This document shows, in pieces, positions 40,033-51,165 of a stretch of 64,000 bases of DNA. The stretch is from positions 224,661 through 288,660 of the forward strand of contig NZ_LMNA01000029.1 in NCBI RefSeq assembly GCF_001422445.1, in the 5' to 3' direction. The translations under genes and the position numbers were made by a program. The notes beneath the pieces were generated by a model. That model ran no database searches and had not been told where the DNA came from. It was given only the letters and a program-made list of their open reading frames with translations. The stretch's first letter is position 1. The number at the start of each line of letters is the position of its first letter. The stretch comes from Pseudorhodoferax sp. Leaf274 (GTDB lineage Bacteria; Pseudomonadota; Gammaproteobacteria; Burkholderiales; Burkholderiaceae_C).

Positions 40033-41312
40033 CGCGCCTTCGCCGTGTCGATGGCGCCGGCCTGCGCCAGCGCAGCGATGCGCTCGGCGCTGTAGCCCAG
40101 CCTGTCGCGCAGGATCTGCTCCGTGTGCTGGCCGATGTCGGGCGCGGCCACGGGGTCGGCCACGGGCGTTGCCGAATAGCGGATCGGCGAGGCCACGTTG
40201 GGCACCCAGCCGTGCTGCGGATGGGCCACGCGGCTCACCAGGCGGCGCTCGACCGCCTCGGGCGAGCGCAGCGCCTGGCCCACGCTGCGGACCTGGCCGC
40301 AGGGGATCGCGGCAGCCCGCATGCGCGGCTGCCAGTGGCTCCACGGCTGCCGGGCGAAGGCCTGGCCGAGGATGGCGAACAGCTCCTCGCGGCGAGCGAT
40401 GCGGTCCTTGGGCGTGGCGTACTCGGGCGCGGCGGCCAGGTCGGGCCGCTCCACCACCTGGGTCATCAGGCGCTGGAAGATCTTGCTGTTGCCGCAGTTG
40501 ATGTAGAAGGCACCGTCGCTGGCGTGGAACACGCCCGACGGGCAGGTGTCCGGACTGGTGTTGCCATGGCGCTGCGGCTCCTCGCCGCTGAACAGGTGCT
40601 GCACGCTGGCGTAGCCCGTCATCAGCACGGCGTTGTCGAACAGGGCCACGTCCACCTGCTGGCCGATGCCGTGGCGCTCGCGCGCCATCAGCGCGCCCAG
40701 GATGGCGTTGCCGGCCATCATGGCGGTGCTGATGTCCATGACCGGCGACAGCGCGCGCACGCCCTCGCGGTCGGCGTAGCCGTTCATGGAGACGAAGCCG
40801 CTCTCGACCTGGGCGATCGGGTCGAACCCCAGGCGGTCGGCGAATGCGCCCTCGCGCCCGTAGGCCGACACCGAGGCATAGACCAGCCGCGGGTTCTGCG
40901 CCTTCAGGGCCTCGTAGCCCAGGCCCAGGCGCTCCATCACGCCGGTGCTGAAGTTCTCGGCCACCACGTCGGCATCGGCGATCAGCTCGCGGGCGATCTG
41001 CTGGCCTTCAGCGCTCTTGAGGTCCAGCGCGATGCTCTGCTTGTTGCGGTTGCACCAGAGGTAGGGCCCGCCCAGCGTGGGGTCGTCGGGATGTGCCGGG
41101 GGGTAGTAGCGGTAGGCATCGCCCTGGCCGATGGCCTCGACCTTGATGACCTCGGCGCCCATGTCGGCCAGGATCATGGTGGCCAGCGGGCCGGCGATGA
41201 AGTGCGTGAAGTCCACCACGCGGATGCCGGCCAGCGGCAGCGGGGCGCCGGCGGGGCGCGGCTGGTGTTCGGGAAAGTCCGCCAGGCGGCTCTGGATGTC
41301 GTTGCTGTGCAT
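40029..41312 (-). CDS. CaiB/BaiF CoA-transferase (family III)
   Basis: A 427-aa family III CoA-transferase: RVVDFTHFIAGPLATMILADMG near the N-terminus, IKVEAIGQGDAYRYYPP, and the CoA-accepting Asp in VDVALFDNAVLM. ATG 41312 is used, which starts near DIQSRLADF. The gene overlaps the Ltp2-like gene start by 4 bp and follows the Bug gene after 14 bp. It probably activates the substrate acid by CoA transfer. Confidence 0.8.
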   Translation of the reverse strand: MHSNDIQSRLADFPEHQPRPAGAPLPLAGIRVVDFTHFIAGPLATMILADMGAEVIKVEAIGQGDAYRYYPPAHPDDPTLGGPYLWCNRNKQSIALDLKSAEGQQIARELIADADVVAENFSTGVMERLGLGYEALKAQNPRLVYASVSAYGREGAFADRLGFDPIAQVESGFVSMNGYADREGVRALSPVMDISTAMMAGNAILGALMARERHGIGQQVDVALFDNAVLMTGYASVQHLFSGEEPQRHGNTSPDTCPSGVFHASDGAFYINCGNSKIFQRLMTQVVERPDLAAAPEYATPKDRIARREELFAILGQAFARQPWSHWQPRMRAAAIPCGQVRSVGQALRSPEAVERRLVSRVAHPQHGWVPNVASPIRYSATPVADPVAAPDIGQHTEQILRDRLGYSAERIAALAQAGAIDTAKAR

Positions 41313-41326
41313 ATCGCCTCGGTGCT

Positions 41327-42295
41327 TCACATCTCGATGCGGGCGCCGTGGATCACGGGCTTCCACTGCTGGATCTCGTCGCCGATCAGCTTCTCCATCT
41401 CGGCCGGCGTGCTGCTGCGCGCTTCCACGTTGCGGCCGGTGAAGAGCTTGTGGATCTCCGGCCGCGCCACGGCCGCGACCACCGCCGCGTTCAGCTTCTG
41501 GACGATCTCGTCGGGCGTGCCCTTGGGCGCGAGCAGGCCGAACCAGGCCGCGCTCTGGAAGCCCGGCAGCGCATCGGCGATGGCGGGCACGCCGGGCACC
41601 ACGGGCGTGGCCTTGAGCGTGCTCACGCCCAGGTACTTGACCTTGCCGGTGGCCAGCATGGTGGCGCCGTCCAGCCCCGTCACGAAGCTGGCCTGCACCT
41701 GCCCGCCGAGCATGGCGGTGGTCAGCGGCGCGCCGCCGTTGTAGGGCACGTGCACCAGGCGGATGCCGGCGGCCGTGTTGAAGTATTCGCTGGTGAGGTG
41801 CGAGAACGAGCCGTTGCCCACCGAGCCGATGTTGAGCTTGCCGTCCTGCTTCTTCACATAGGCGACGAACTCCTGGACGGTGCCCACCGGCAGATCGGCC
41901 GGCACGGCCAGGATCATGGGCGTGAACGCCACGGTGGAGATCGGGCGGAAGTCGCGCACTTCGTCGTACGGCGTCTTGCGCATGAGGGACAGCAATGCGC
42001 TGGGGCCGCTGTTGCCGAAGACCAGCGTGTAGCCGTCGGGCGCGGCCTTGGCCACCATGTCGGTGCCGATGGCGCCGCCGGCGCCGGGGCGGTTGTCGAT
42101 GATGACGGGCTGGCCCAGCGCCTCCGCCAATGGCTGCTGCACGGCACGCGCCAACTGGTCGGTGCTGCCGCCGGCCGCGTACGGCACGATGACGCGGATC
42201 GGCTTGCTGGGGTAGGTCTGCGCGGCGGCCGGCAGGGCGGCGGCCAGCAGGGCGAGTGCCAGCGCGTGGCGGCGAAGGATGCGGGACTGGGTCAT
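41327..42295 (-). CDS. Bug-family tripartite tricarboxylate transporter substrate-binding protein (4 of 7)
   Basis: A 322-aa periplasmic protein: signal peptide to about residue 25 (ends LPAAAQ), PSKPIRVIVPYAAGGSTDQLA and QPVIIDNRPGAGGAIG. It sits between the CaiB gene and the GntR gene in the leftward Rieske operon. The operon's order (Rieske, reductase, GntR, Bug, CaiB, Ltp2-like, DUF35, racemase) suggests that this Bug captures the operon's acid. Confidence 0.85.
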   Translation of the reverse strand: MTQSRILRRHALALALLAAALPAAAQTYPSKPIRVIVPYAAGGSTDQLARAVQQPLAEALGQPVIIDNRPGAGGAIGTDMVAKAAPDGYTLVFGNSGPSALLSLMRKTPYDEVRDFRPISTVAFTPMILAVPADLPVGTVQEFVAYVKKQDGKLNIGSVGNGSFSHLTSEYFNTAAGIRLVHVPYNGGAPLTTAMLGGQVQASFVTGLDGATMLATGKVKYLGVSTLKATPVVPGVPAIADALPGFQSAAWFGLLAPKGTPDEIVQKLNAAVVAAVARPEIHKLFTGRNVEARSSTPAEMEKLIGDEIQQWKPVIHGARIEM

Positions 42296-42336
42296 GTCGT
42301 TTCTCGTGGGGATGGGGAACGGAGGAGGGGCGTCGA

Positions 42337-43092
42337 TCAGGGCGGGGCGGGCCGGTCGCCGGGGCTGTCGAGCAACTGGTGCCAGTGGCGGCTGGCGCGG
42401 TGCATGTGCCCCAGCACCAGCGCCTGGGCGGCGGCGGTGTCGCGCCGTTCGATGCACGCGACCATCTGCCGGTGCTCGGCGGCCGAGGCCGCGCCTTCGG
42501 CGCGGTCCTGGAACCAGACGGCGCGCCGGCCGGCCGTGAACTCGTAGAACGCGTTCAGCACCCGCACCAGCACCGAGTTGTGGGTGGCGTCCGCCACCGC
42601 CAGGTGGAACTGCGTGTCCTGCGCGGCGATGTTGCCTCCCTCGGCCAGCAGCTGCTCGGTGCGCTGCTGGATGCCATGCAGGCGCTGCAGGTCGGCGTCG
42701 CTGCGGCGTTGGCAGGCCAGGCCGGCGGCCAGCACCTCCAGGTGGGCGCGCACCTCGGTGGTCTCGGCCACCTCGTTCGCGGTCGGCGTCTCGCCCAGGC
42801 CGGTCAGCATGACCAGCGCCTCGAAGCTGCTTTCCTTGGCCATGTGGCGCAGGTAGATGCCCGAGTTGGGCCGCGAATCGACCACGCGCAGCGCCACCAG
42901 CGTGGCCAGTGCCTCGCGCACGGCATTGCGGCCGACGCCCAGGCGTTCGGCGAAGTCGCGTTCGGACGGCAGCCGGTCGCCCGGCTGCAGCCGCCGCTCG
43001 CGCAGGTAGTGCACGATGCCGACCATGGCGGGCTGCGCCGACTGCTTCGCAGGTGGGGCGTCGTGGGCCGTGGGGAAAGCTTCTGCCAGCAT
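42337..43092 (-). CDS. GntR-family (FCD) transcriptional regulator
   Basis: A 251-aa regulator with HTH FAERLGVGRNAVREALATLVAL and an FCD domain around NIAAQDTQFHLAVADATHN. It lies inside the Rieske operon after the reductase gene (9 bp gap), so it is co-regulated with the operon that it may control. Its recognition-helix residues (GRNAVREAL) differ slightly from those of the GntR proteins at 26480 and 55346 (SRNTLREAL, SRSGVREAL). It may act on one operator subset such as the triple sites at 45.5 kb. Confidence 0.85.
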   Translation of the reverse strand: MLAEAFPTAHDAPPAKQSAQPAMVGIVHYLRERRLQPGDRLPSERDFAERLGVGRNAVREALATLVALRVVDSRPNSGIYLRHMAKESSFEALVMLTGLGETPTANEVAETTEVRAHLEVLAAGLACQRRSDADLQRLHGIQQRTEQLLAEGGNIAAQDTQFHLAVADATHNSVLVRVLNAFYEFTAGRRAVWFQDRAEGAASAAEHRQMVACIERRDTAAAQALVLGHMHRASRHWHQLLDSPGDRPAPP

Positions 43093-43101
43093 GCCCGTGC
43101 C

Positions 43102-44055
43102 TCAGAGGTCCAGCACCAGGGTCGGCGAGCGGGCACCCGAGCAGCACACCATGATGGCGTCGTTGCAGGCCTTCTCGTCGTCGGACAGGTAGTCGTCGCG
43201 GTGGTCGGGCGTGCCGTCGACCACGCGCGTGCGGCAGGTGCCGCAGACACCGGCCGAGCAGGCGTACTGCACGTCCACGTCGTGATCGAGCAAGGTGTCC
43301 AGGATGGTCTTGCCTTCGGGCACCGTGAAGCGGCGGCCACTGCGCTGCAGCACCAGTTCGAAGCCGCCTGCGGTGGCGGCCGCGCTGCTGGCGGCGAAGC
43401 GCTCGGTGTGCACCTGCGCGGCGGGGCGGCCGGCGCAGGCGGCGACGAACGCGTCGATCATGCGCGCCGGGCCGCAGCAATACAGGTGCGCCTCGGCCGG
43501 CGCGGCTGCCACGATGGCCGCCAAGGGCATGCGCGCGTCGCCGCTGTCGCCCAGGTACAGCTGCACGGCCTGCGCACCGGCGTCCAGCGCGGCGAGTTCG
43601 TCCATGAAGGCCGCGGCCCGTGCCGAGCGCGCCGCATAGTGCAGCTGCCAGGCCCGCCGCGCGCGCTGGCGCTGGCGTGCCATGGCCAGCAGCGGTGTGA
43701 TGCCGATGCCGCCTGCGATCAGCACGGCCGGCGCCGTGGTGTCGGCCAGCGCGAAGTCGTTCGACGGGGCGCCGGCCTGCAGCACGTCGCCCACGCGCGG
43801 GCGGGTATGCATCCAGGCCGAGCCGCCGCGGCCTTCCCTGTCGTGCTGCACGGCGATCACGTAGCGGTGCGTCTCGGCCGGGTCGTTCAGCAGCGAATAG
43901 CTGCGCACCATCTGCTCGGGCAGGTGCAGGTCGATGTGCGCACCGGCCGTGAAGGCGGGCAAGGCCTGGCCCGTGGCCGACACCAGCTCGTACGAGGCGA
44001 TGTCCTCCGCCTCCAGCCGGATCTGGCGCAGGCGCAGCTTGAGCAGGTCGTTCAC
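43102..44055 (-). CDS. Phthalate-dioxygenase-reductase-type flavin/2Fe-2S protein
   Basis: A 317-aa reductase: N-terminal FMN/FAD domain (RSYSLLNDPAETHRYVIAV), NAD(P)-binding domain (GIGITPLLAMAR) and a C-terminal plant-type [2Fe-2S] ferredoxin (C266, C271, C274 in YACSAGVCGTC and a fourth Cys near 304 in MVCCSG). It transfers electrons from NAD(P)H to the Rieske oxygenase encoded upstream, 22 bp away. The order FMN-NAD-ferredoxin is that of class IA oxygenase reductases such as phthalate dioxygenase reductase (VanB-like). Confidence 0.9.
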   Translation of the reverse strand: MNDLLKLRLRQIRLEAEDIASYELVSATGQALPAFTAGAHIDLHLPEQMVRSYSLLNDPAETHRYVIAVQHDREGRGGSAWMHTRPRVGDVLQAGAPSNDFALADTTAPAVLIAGGIGITPLLAMARQRQRARRAWQLHYAARSARAAAFMDELAALDAGAQAVQLYLGDSGDARMPLAAIVAAAPAEAHLYCCGPARMIDAFVAACAGRPAAQVHTERFAASSAAATAGGFELVLQRSGRRFTVPEGKTILDTLLDHDVDVQYACSAGVCGTCRTRVVDGTPDHRDDYLSDDEKACNDAIMVCCSGARSPTLVLDL

Positions 44056-44077
44056 GTGCGTGTCCCGTCGCCGCCGG

Positions 44078-45400
44078 TCACAGCGCGTAGCCGAAGTCTT
44101 CGCCCAGGCGGGCCGTCATCGCCAGCTTGCCGCCGTCGTCCTTCCACGATTCGCTGGCCGGCAGCGTGAGCGAGACCGCGCGCACCATCCACAGTTCGGG
44201 GTCGTCGTAGCGGGGCGGCTTGACGCCTTCGGCCGACAGCTTGCGCACGCTGTCCAGCAGCAGGCGGCGGGTCATGGCGATGCCGGTGTCGCTGATGCCC
44301 AGGTGCTCCTTGGAGCGGTCGTAGATCGGCGCCACGCCGGACTGGCAGGCGGCGTCCTGCACCCACAGGCCGGGCAGGCCGGAGAACCAGGTCTTGGTCT
44401 GCGCGTCGTAGTTGAACAGGAAGCCCGTCTCGTTGTTGAACTTGGTCCAGTACTTGGCGAACGGCTGCGTCGGCGGGCGCGGCACGTAGGCGTCCTGGCT
44501 CGGGTGCCCGGTCTCGCGGCCGGCGTGGCCTTCCACGAAGAGCTTGCGCGTCTTCTCGTAGAACGGCGTGACCGGCGTGTACGAGAACATGATGCACAGC
44601 GTGTGGTGGTCGTCCAGCGGCACCCAGGCATGGCCGCTCAGCTCGGGGTACTTGGACTGCGGCGGCACCAGCGTGTAGAAGGGCAGCAGGAACTGGTTCA
44701 CGCGCCAGTAGTGGGTGTTGTCGTCCAGCACGCGGCGCGAGGCCACGCTCATGCCGAAGTCCTGCTTCTGGCATTCGAAGATCGGCCGCAGGTCGCGCTT
44801 GGCCACCCATTCGCTGATGGCGCCCTGCGCGTCGATGCGGCCGTGCAGGATGGCGGCATGGGCGGAGTCGATCTCGCCCTCCACCGCCTGCAGCCAGTTG
44901 CACTCCTGCACGCGAAAGCTCACGTGCACGTTCTCCTGCGGCACCATGTTCCATTCCAGGTGGGGCAGCGGCGGCGGGGCGTCCTGGTCCGGCCCCATGT
45001 AGGCCCAGACCATGCCGTTGCGTTCGGTGCAGCGGTAGTGCTTGAGGCGGGTCTTGTCCTTCAGCCGGGTGTCCGCGGGCTCGGCCGGCATGTCCAGCAC
45101 CTTGCCGTCCACGCCGAACTTCCAGCCGTGGTAGACGCAGCGCAGACCGCAGTCTTCGTTGCGGCCGAACACCAGCGGCGCGCCGCGGTGCGGGCACGCA
45201 TGGTCCACGAGGCCGAGGCGGCCTTCGCTGTCCTTGAACGCCAGCAGTTCCTCACCCAGCAGGCGCACGCGCTGCGGCTGGCCGCCGGGCGGCAGATCGG
45301 TGCTGGGCAGGAAGGGGAGCCAGTACAGGCGCATCAGCTGGCCCATCGGTGTGCCGGGGCCGACACGCGTGAGGCGTTCGTTGTCTTCGGTGGTGAGCAT
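44078..45400 (-). CDS. Rieske non-heme iron oxygenase, phthalate-dioxygenase-like alpha subunit
   Basis: A 440-aa single-component oxygenase subunit. The Rieske cluster motif is CPHRGAPL (C69, H71) and CVYHGWK (C88, H91). The mononuclear iron region contains EGEIDSAHAAILHG (H181, H186). Length and absence of a beta subunit fit the phthalate 4,5-dioxygenase/vanillate O-demethylase type. With the reductase downstream it forms a two-component monooxygenase or dioxygenase. It is the first gene of the leftward operon, with -35 TTGATT (45501-45506) and -10 TAATAT (45478-45483) on the minus strand and two operators in it. Confidence 0.9.
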   Translation of the reverse strand: MLTTEDNERLTRVGPGTPMGQLMRLYWLPFLPSTDLPPGGQPQRVRLLGEELLAFKDSEGRLGLVDHACPHRGAPLVFGRNEDCGLRCVYHGWKFGVDGKVLDMPAEPADTRLKDKTRLKHYRCTERNGMVWAYMGPDQDAPPPLPHLEWNMVPQENVHVSFRVQECNWLQAVEGEIDSAHAAILHGRIDAQGAISEWVAKRDLRPIFECQKQDFGMSVASRRVLDDNTHYWRVNQFLLPFYTLVPPQSKYPELSGHAWVPLDDHHTLCIMFSYTPVTPFYEKTRKLFVEGHAGRETGHPSQDAYVPRPPTQPFAKYWTKFNNETGFLFNYDAQTKTWFSGLPGLWVQDAACQSGVAPIYDRSKEHLGISDTGIAMTRRLLLDSVRKLSAEGVKPPRYDDPELWMVRAVSLTLPASESWKDDGGKLAMTARLGEDFGYAL

Positions 45401-45464
45401 GTTCGGTTCTCGTGGTCAGGTGGATCGAGGTCGCCCTGGGAAGCTCTGGGCGGTGGTGGGCCAA

Positions 45465-45479
45465 TGTGGTTCTACCAAT
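45465..45479. promoter_or_regulatory. GntR-type operator TGTGGTTCTACCAAT (site e)
   Basis: TGGT-TCT-ACCA inverted repeat just beyond the -10 of the Rieske promoter (over the predicted start point on the minus strand). Confidence 0.6.
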
Positions 45480-45506
45480 ATTAATATCATTGGTAGAGCC
45501 AATCAA
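45478..45506 (-). promoter_or_regulatory. Promoter of the Rieske operon
   Basis: -35 TTGATT (45501-45506), 17-bp spacer, -10 TAATAT (45478-45483) on the minus strand. Operator f lies in the spacer and operator e at the start point. Confidence 0.65.
45489..45503. promoter_or_regulatory. GntR-type operator ATTGGTAGAGCCAAT (site f)
   Basis: ATTGGT-AGA-GCCAAT, one arm mismatch (G for A) relative to the perfect inverted repeat. It lies in the -35/-10 spacer of the Rieske promoter, centred 24 bp from site e. Confidence 0.6.
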
Positions 45507-45536
45507 GAAAAATTTGGGCTGGTGCGTCCCTGCGCG

Positions 45537-45565
45537 TTGACGGCGCGGGGTGCGCTGTCCACAAT
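45537..45565 (+). promoter_or_regulatory. Promoter of the Bug-NMO operon
   Basis: -35 TTGACG (45537-45542), 17-bp spacer, -10-like CACAAT (45560-45565). The start point near 45572 falls in operator g. Confidence 0.5.
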
Positions 45566-45570
45566 AAACA

Positions 45571-45585
45571 ATTGGTTCAACCAAA
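45571..45585. promoter_or_regulatory. GntR-type operator ATTGGTTCAACCAAA (site g)
   Basis: TGGT-TCA-ACCA inverted repeat, 15 bp before the GTG start of the Bug gene and over the predicted transcription start. Confidence 0.65.
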
Positions 45586-45599
45586 AATCAGGAGACACC

Positions 45600-47563
<1,964 letters not shown>

Positions 47564-47597
47564 CGGCCGCGGTGCGGGACGGGTCAGCGCCGCCGGC

Positions 47598-47633
47598 GCA
47601 GCGCCCGTCCGCTTGACGGACACGCGGCGCTGC
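47598..47633. terminator. Stem-loop between convergent NMO-like and Bug genes
   Basis: Arms GCAGCGC (47598-47604) and GCGCTGC (47627-47633) with inner GTCCG/CGGAC pairing, in the 89-bp gap between converging genes. No T-run is present. Confidence 0.45.
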
Positions 47634-47652
47634 CCGGCCGGCGCCGCGCTGC

Positions 47653-48627
47653 TCAGCTGGTGAGCTTGATGCGCCCGTCGTCGACGAGCTTCTTGACGGC
47701 GGCCAGTTGGTCGGCCATGAAGGCCGCCAGCTTCTCCGGCGGCCAGGCGACCGACTCGAAACCCAGTTCCAGCAGCTTGGCCTGGATGTCGGGCAGCATC
47801 ACGATGCGGTCGATCTCGCTGCCCAGCCTGGCCAGCACCGGCCGAGGCGTGGCGGCCGGCGCCATCAGCGCGGCCCAGCCGGGCAGGTTGACGGCGGGCA
47901 GGCCCGATTCCGCGAAGGTGGGTACATCCTTGTAGAGCGGAAAGCGCGTCGGGCTGGCGACCGCCAGTGCCTTGATCTTGCCTGCGTAGCGCGAGACGCC
48001 GCCCAGCGACACCACGGCCGCGTCGACCTGCTCGCCCAGCAGGTCCTGCAGCGCCGGGGCCTCGCCCTTGTAGGGCACGTGGACCATGTCCAGCCCGGCC
48101 GCCACGTTGATCTGCTCGCCCACGAAGTGCCCGCCCGAGCCCGGCCCGTAGGAGGCATAGCTGAACTTGCCGGGCCGGCGTTTCACCAGCGCCACGAACT
48201 CCTGCACCGTGTTGATGTTCAAGGAGGAGCGCACGCCCAGCGCGATCGGCGTCATCGCCATCATGCTGACCGGCGCCAGCTCGCTCAGCTTGTAGGGGGT
48301 GTTCGGCTGGAGCACCAGGCTGCTCAGCAGCGCGCTGTAGCCCAGCAGCAGCGTCTGCCCGTCGGCCGGCTGCTTGGCGACGTAGCTGGCCGCGATGGCG
48401 CCGCTGGCGCCGGCCTTGGACTCCACGATGGTGGGCTGGCCCCAGGCTTCGGTCAGCTTGGCGCCGATCAACCGCATCATGGTGTCATGGCCGCCGCCGA
48501 CCGGCGTGGGGATGATGAAGCGGATCGGGCCGTTCGGGTAGGCCGCCTGCGCCCGGGCTGCGGGCCAGGCCGTCGCGGCCAGCAGGGCCAGCGCCGATTG
48601 CAGCGTTGCGCGTCGAGAGGGGGTCAT
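47653..48627 (-). CDS. Bug-family tripartite tricarboxylate transporter substrate-binding protein (6 of 7)
   Basis: A 324-aa periplasmic protein with a signal peptide (to about residue 28, AAYPNGP follows), then IRFIIPTPVGGGHDTMM and PTIVESKAGASGAI. It is the last gene of the leftward ligase/kinase/DUF6285/ACAD operon, 31 bp after the ACAD gene. It probably captures the acid substrate handled by this operon. Confidence 0.85.
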   Translation of the reverse strand: MTPSRRATLQSALALLAATAWPAARAQAAYPNGPIRFIIPTPVGGGHDTMMRLIGAKLTEAWGQPTIVESKAGASGAIAASYVAKQPADGQTLLLGYSALLSSLVLQPNTPYKLSELAPVSMMAMTPIALGVRSSLNINTVQEFVALVKRRPGKFSYASYGPGSGGHFVGEQINVAAGLDMVHVPYKGEAPALQDLLGEQVDAAVVSLGGVSRYAGKIKALAVASPTRFPLYKDVPTFAESGLPAVNLPGWAALMAPAATPRPVLARLGSEIDRIVMLPDIQAKLLELGFESVAWPPEKLAAFMADQLAAVKKLVDDGRIKLTS

Positions 48628-48658
48628 GGTTTGTCTCCAATATCGTGGGGGAAGAGGC

Positions 48659-49801
48659 TCAGGACCGCATCAGCTCGCGCGCGATCACCACGCGCTGGAT
48701 CTGGTTGGTGCCCTCGAAGATCTGGTTCAGCTTGGCGTCGCGCATCATCTTTTCGACCGGGTAATCACGCACGTAGCCGTAGCCGCCGAAGACCTGCACG
48801 GCATCCGTCGTGACCTTCATGGCCACGTCGCTGGCGAAGCACTTGGCCATGCTGGCGAAGATCGGCAGCTGGGCCCAGTCCTCGGCGTCGCCCAGGCGCG
48901 CGCATTCGTAGGTCAGCGCGCGCGCCGCCTCGATCTGCATCTTCATGTCGGCCAGCATGAACTGGATGCCCTGGAACTCGATGATGGCGCGCTTGAACTG
49001 GCGGCGCTGCCTGGCGTAGTCCAGGGCCGCGTCGAACGCGCCCTGCGCCAGGCCGACCGAGGCCGCGGCGATGGCGGGGCGGTTCAGGTCCAGCGCGCGC
49101 ATGGCCGAGCGAAAGCCCTGGCCCTCCGCGCCCAGCATGTGGTCCACCGGCACGCGCACGTTGTCCAGGTGGATGGGCACGTTGATCGTGCCCTTCATGC
49201 CCATCTTGCGTTCGTTGCGGCCGAAGCCGAGGCCCTTGGTGTTCTTCACGTCGACGATGAAGGCGCTGATGTCGCTGGCGCCGGCGCCGTCGCCGGTCTT
49301 GGCGAACAGCATCAGGTAGTCGGCGCGGCTGCCGAAAGTGCACCACTGCTTCTGGCCGTTGATGACGTAGTGGTCGCCCTGGCGCACGGCGCGCGTGCGC
49401 ATGCCGCCGACGTCCGATCCGCAGTCCGGCTCGCTGATCGCGATGGCCGTGACGGTGCGGCCGCGGGCCAGCAGGGGCAGGTAGTGCTGCTTCTGCGCCG
49501 CGCTGCCGAAGTGCATGATGGGCAGCGCGAACATGGTGTTCATGCCGGCCATCAGCGCGCAGGATTCGGACACGCGCGCGATCTCCTCGCGCGCCAGGCA
49601 CACCATGGTGAGGTTGGCACCGGGCCCGCCGTAGGCCTCGGGCACCCACAACTGCAGCAGCCCCATGTCGCCGTAGACCTCGATCAGTTCCTCCGGGAAG
49701 CGGTCGTTCTCGTCGATCTCCGCCGCGAGCGGGGCCACGTGGTCCTGCACCATGCGGCGCACGCCATCGCGGAAAGCGGTCTGGTCTTCACTGAGTTGCA
49801 T
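48659..49801 (-). CDS. Acyl-CoA dehydrogenase (Lva-type, LvaC-like)
   Basis: A 380-aa ACAD with FAD motif [13 protein letters not shown] and C-terminal [16 protein letters not shown], which keeps the catalytic glutamate. The start overlaps the end of the DUF6285 gene by 14 bp. In the P. putida levulinate operon the LvaC ACAD-like enzyme removes phosphate from 4-phosphovaleryl-CoA to give pentenoyl-CoA. The adjacent kinase, DUF6285 and ligase genes here match that set, so a similar role is inferred. Confidence 0.8.
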   Translation of the reverse strand: MQLSEDQTAFRDGVRRMVQDHVAPLAAEIDENDRFPEELIEVYGDMGLLQLWVPEAYGGPGANLTMVCLAREEIARVSESCALMAGMNTMFALPIMHFGSAAQKQHYLPLLARGRTVTAIAISEPDCGSDVGGMRTRAVRQGDHYVINGQKQWCTFGSRADYLMLFAKTGDGAGASDISAFIVDVKNTKGLGFGRNERKMGMKGTINVPIHLDNVRVPVDHMLGAEGQGFRSAMRALDLNRPAIAAASVGLAQGAFDAALDYARQRRQFKRAIIEFQGIQFMLADMKMQIEAARALTYECARLGDAEDWAQLPIFASMAKCFASDVAMKVTTDAVQVFGGYGYVRDYPVEKMMRDAKLNQIFEGTNQIQRVVIARELMRS

Positions 49802-50165
49802 GGTCGGTGCCTCGGTGTGGATGCGCGGTCCAGCGCGGGTTGTTGATGTCCAGCGCCCCGTGCAGCGACTGGCGCAGGTGCTGCACCAGCCCTGGCGCAT
49901 CCAGCGGTATCGCGCCGGACGCGATGGCGTCGTGCAGTGCGCGGTCGAGCGTGGCGGTATCGCCCTCGCGGTGCAGCAGGGCCTGCAGGCGCGCCCGCGC
50001 CGCGGCGTCGTGCGCGGGCGCCAGTTCGGCCTCGCGCAGCGCGATGCGCAGCACGTTCGCGGCGATGCGCGTCTGGAACCGGTGGTAGCCGTCCAGCGTG
50101 GGCAGCAGTTCGTGCTCCAGGTAGTCGGCCGTGGCCTGCAGCAGTGCGGTGGCGGGCGGGATCAT
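49788..50165 (-). CDS. DUF6285 small protein (LvaB-like)
   Basis: A 125-aa helical protein without recognised catalytic motifs, of the DUF6285 type that is usually found beside phosphotransferase-family genes. It overlaps the kinase-like gene (ATGA at 50162-50165) and the ACAD gene, so all three are translationally coupled. By analogy with LvaB, which is needed with the LvaA kinase for 4-hydroxyacyl-CoA phosphorylation, it probably assists the kinase. Analogy is from memory of the operon layout. Confidence 0.6.
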   Translation of the reverse strand: MIPPATALLQATADYLEHELLPTLDGYHRFQTRIAANVLRIALREAELAPAHDAAARARLQALLHREGDTATLDRALHDAIASGAIPLDAPGLVQHLRQSLHGALDINNPRWTAHPHRGTDHATQ

Positions 50166-51157
50166 GGCGCGGTCTCCAGCAGGTGCATGAAGTCCCAGAG
50201 CGGTTCTTCCAGCCGGCGGCCGACGGCGCAGAGCTCCAGGCTGGCGGGGCGGCCGTCGGCGCGCGCACCCAGCCCGCGGCGCACGCACGCGATGGCCCAC
50301 TTGAGGTTGCCGAAGGCCTCCCAGAAGCGCACGCGCGCCGGGTCCACTGGCATACCGCCGGCGGCTTCGTAAGCGGCGTACAGGTCCTCGCGCGTGCCGA
50401 AGCCGCCGACCTCGCCGGTTCCTCCGAAACGCCAGGTGCGCATGCACAGCACACCCAGGTCCTGCATCGGGTCGCCGATGCGCGCGATCTCCCAGTCCAG
50501 CACGCAGCGCAGGCCCTGCTGGTCGACGATCAGGTTGCCGTTGCGGAAGTCGGCGTGCACCACCCGCGCATCCCATTGCTGCGGCAGGTGCTGGCCGACC
50601 CAGCGCAGGGCGTAGGCCAGCGCCGGATGGGCGATGGCGTGGTCGCGCAGCAGGCCGCCGTAGATCGCCAGTTCGTCGGCCGGCGCGAGCCGGGCCAGGA
50701 AGGGCAGCTCGGCCGTCGGCATGCGGTGGATGGCGGCCAGGGCCTCGCCGCACTGGCGGGCGAGCCGCCCGCGTGCCATGGCGAAGGCGCTGTCGCGGGC
50801 CAGCTTGCGGCCCATGGTCTCCCCGGCCACGTGCCCGGTGACGTAGCCCGGCCCCAGGCCGTGCTGCGGCTGCAGCACCAGCCGCACCGTGGGCACCGGC
50901 ACGCCGCCCTGGCGGGCCGCGCGCATGAGCGCGGCGTCCTGCCCGGCGTCCAGCCGGGGCGGATGGCCCGGCGGCGCGGCCGTGGCAGCCGAGCGTTGCA
51001 GGATCAGCGTCCCGCTGGTGCCGGGCTGGTGCCAGTCGAAGCACCAGGTCTCCTTCGTGGCGCCGCCGGTCAGGCGGCGCAGGCCGCGCACCTCGCCCGC
51101 CGGCCCGGCGCCGCGCAGCGCAGCCGCCAGCGCGGCCTCGATCTCCGCGGGCTGCAT
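50162..51157 (-). CDS. Phosphotransferase/aminoglycoside-kinase-fold protein (LvaA-like hydroxyacyl-CoA kinase)
   Basis: A 331-aa APH-fold kinase. Brenner motif VVHADFRNGNLIV (catalytic Asp and Asn) and DWEIARIGDP are intact. The N-terminal GGATKETWCFDW is the glycine-rich nucleotide loop. Related kinases (ACAD10/11 N-terminal domains, LvaA) phosphorylate 4-hydroxyacyl-CoA. It sits 8 bp after the ligase gene and overlaps the DUF6285 gene. Function inferred from this conserved neighbourhood. Confidence 0.7.
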   Translation of the reverse strand: MQPAEIEAALAAALRGAGPAGEVRGLRRLTGGATKETWCFDWHQPGTSGTLILQRSAATAAPPGHPPRLDAGQDAALMRAARQGGVPVPTVRLVLQPQHGLGPGYVTGHVAGETMGRKLARDSAFAMARGRLARQCGEALAAIHRMPTAELPFLARLAPADELAIYGGLLRDHAIAHPALAYALRWVGQHLPQQWDARVVHADFRNGNLIVDQQGLRCVLDWEIARIGDPMQDLGVLCMRTWRFGGTGEVGGFGTREDLYAAYEAAGGMPVDPARVRFWEAFGNLKWAIACVRRGLGARADGRPASLELCAVGRRLEEPLWDFMHLLETAP

Positions 51158-51165
51158 GCCGGCGT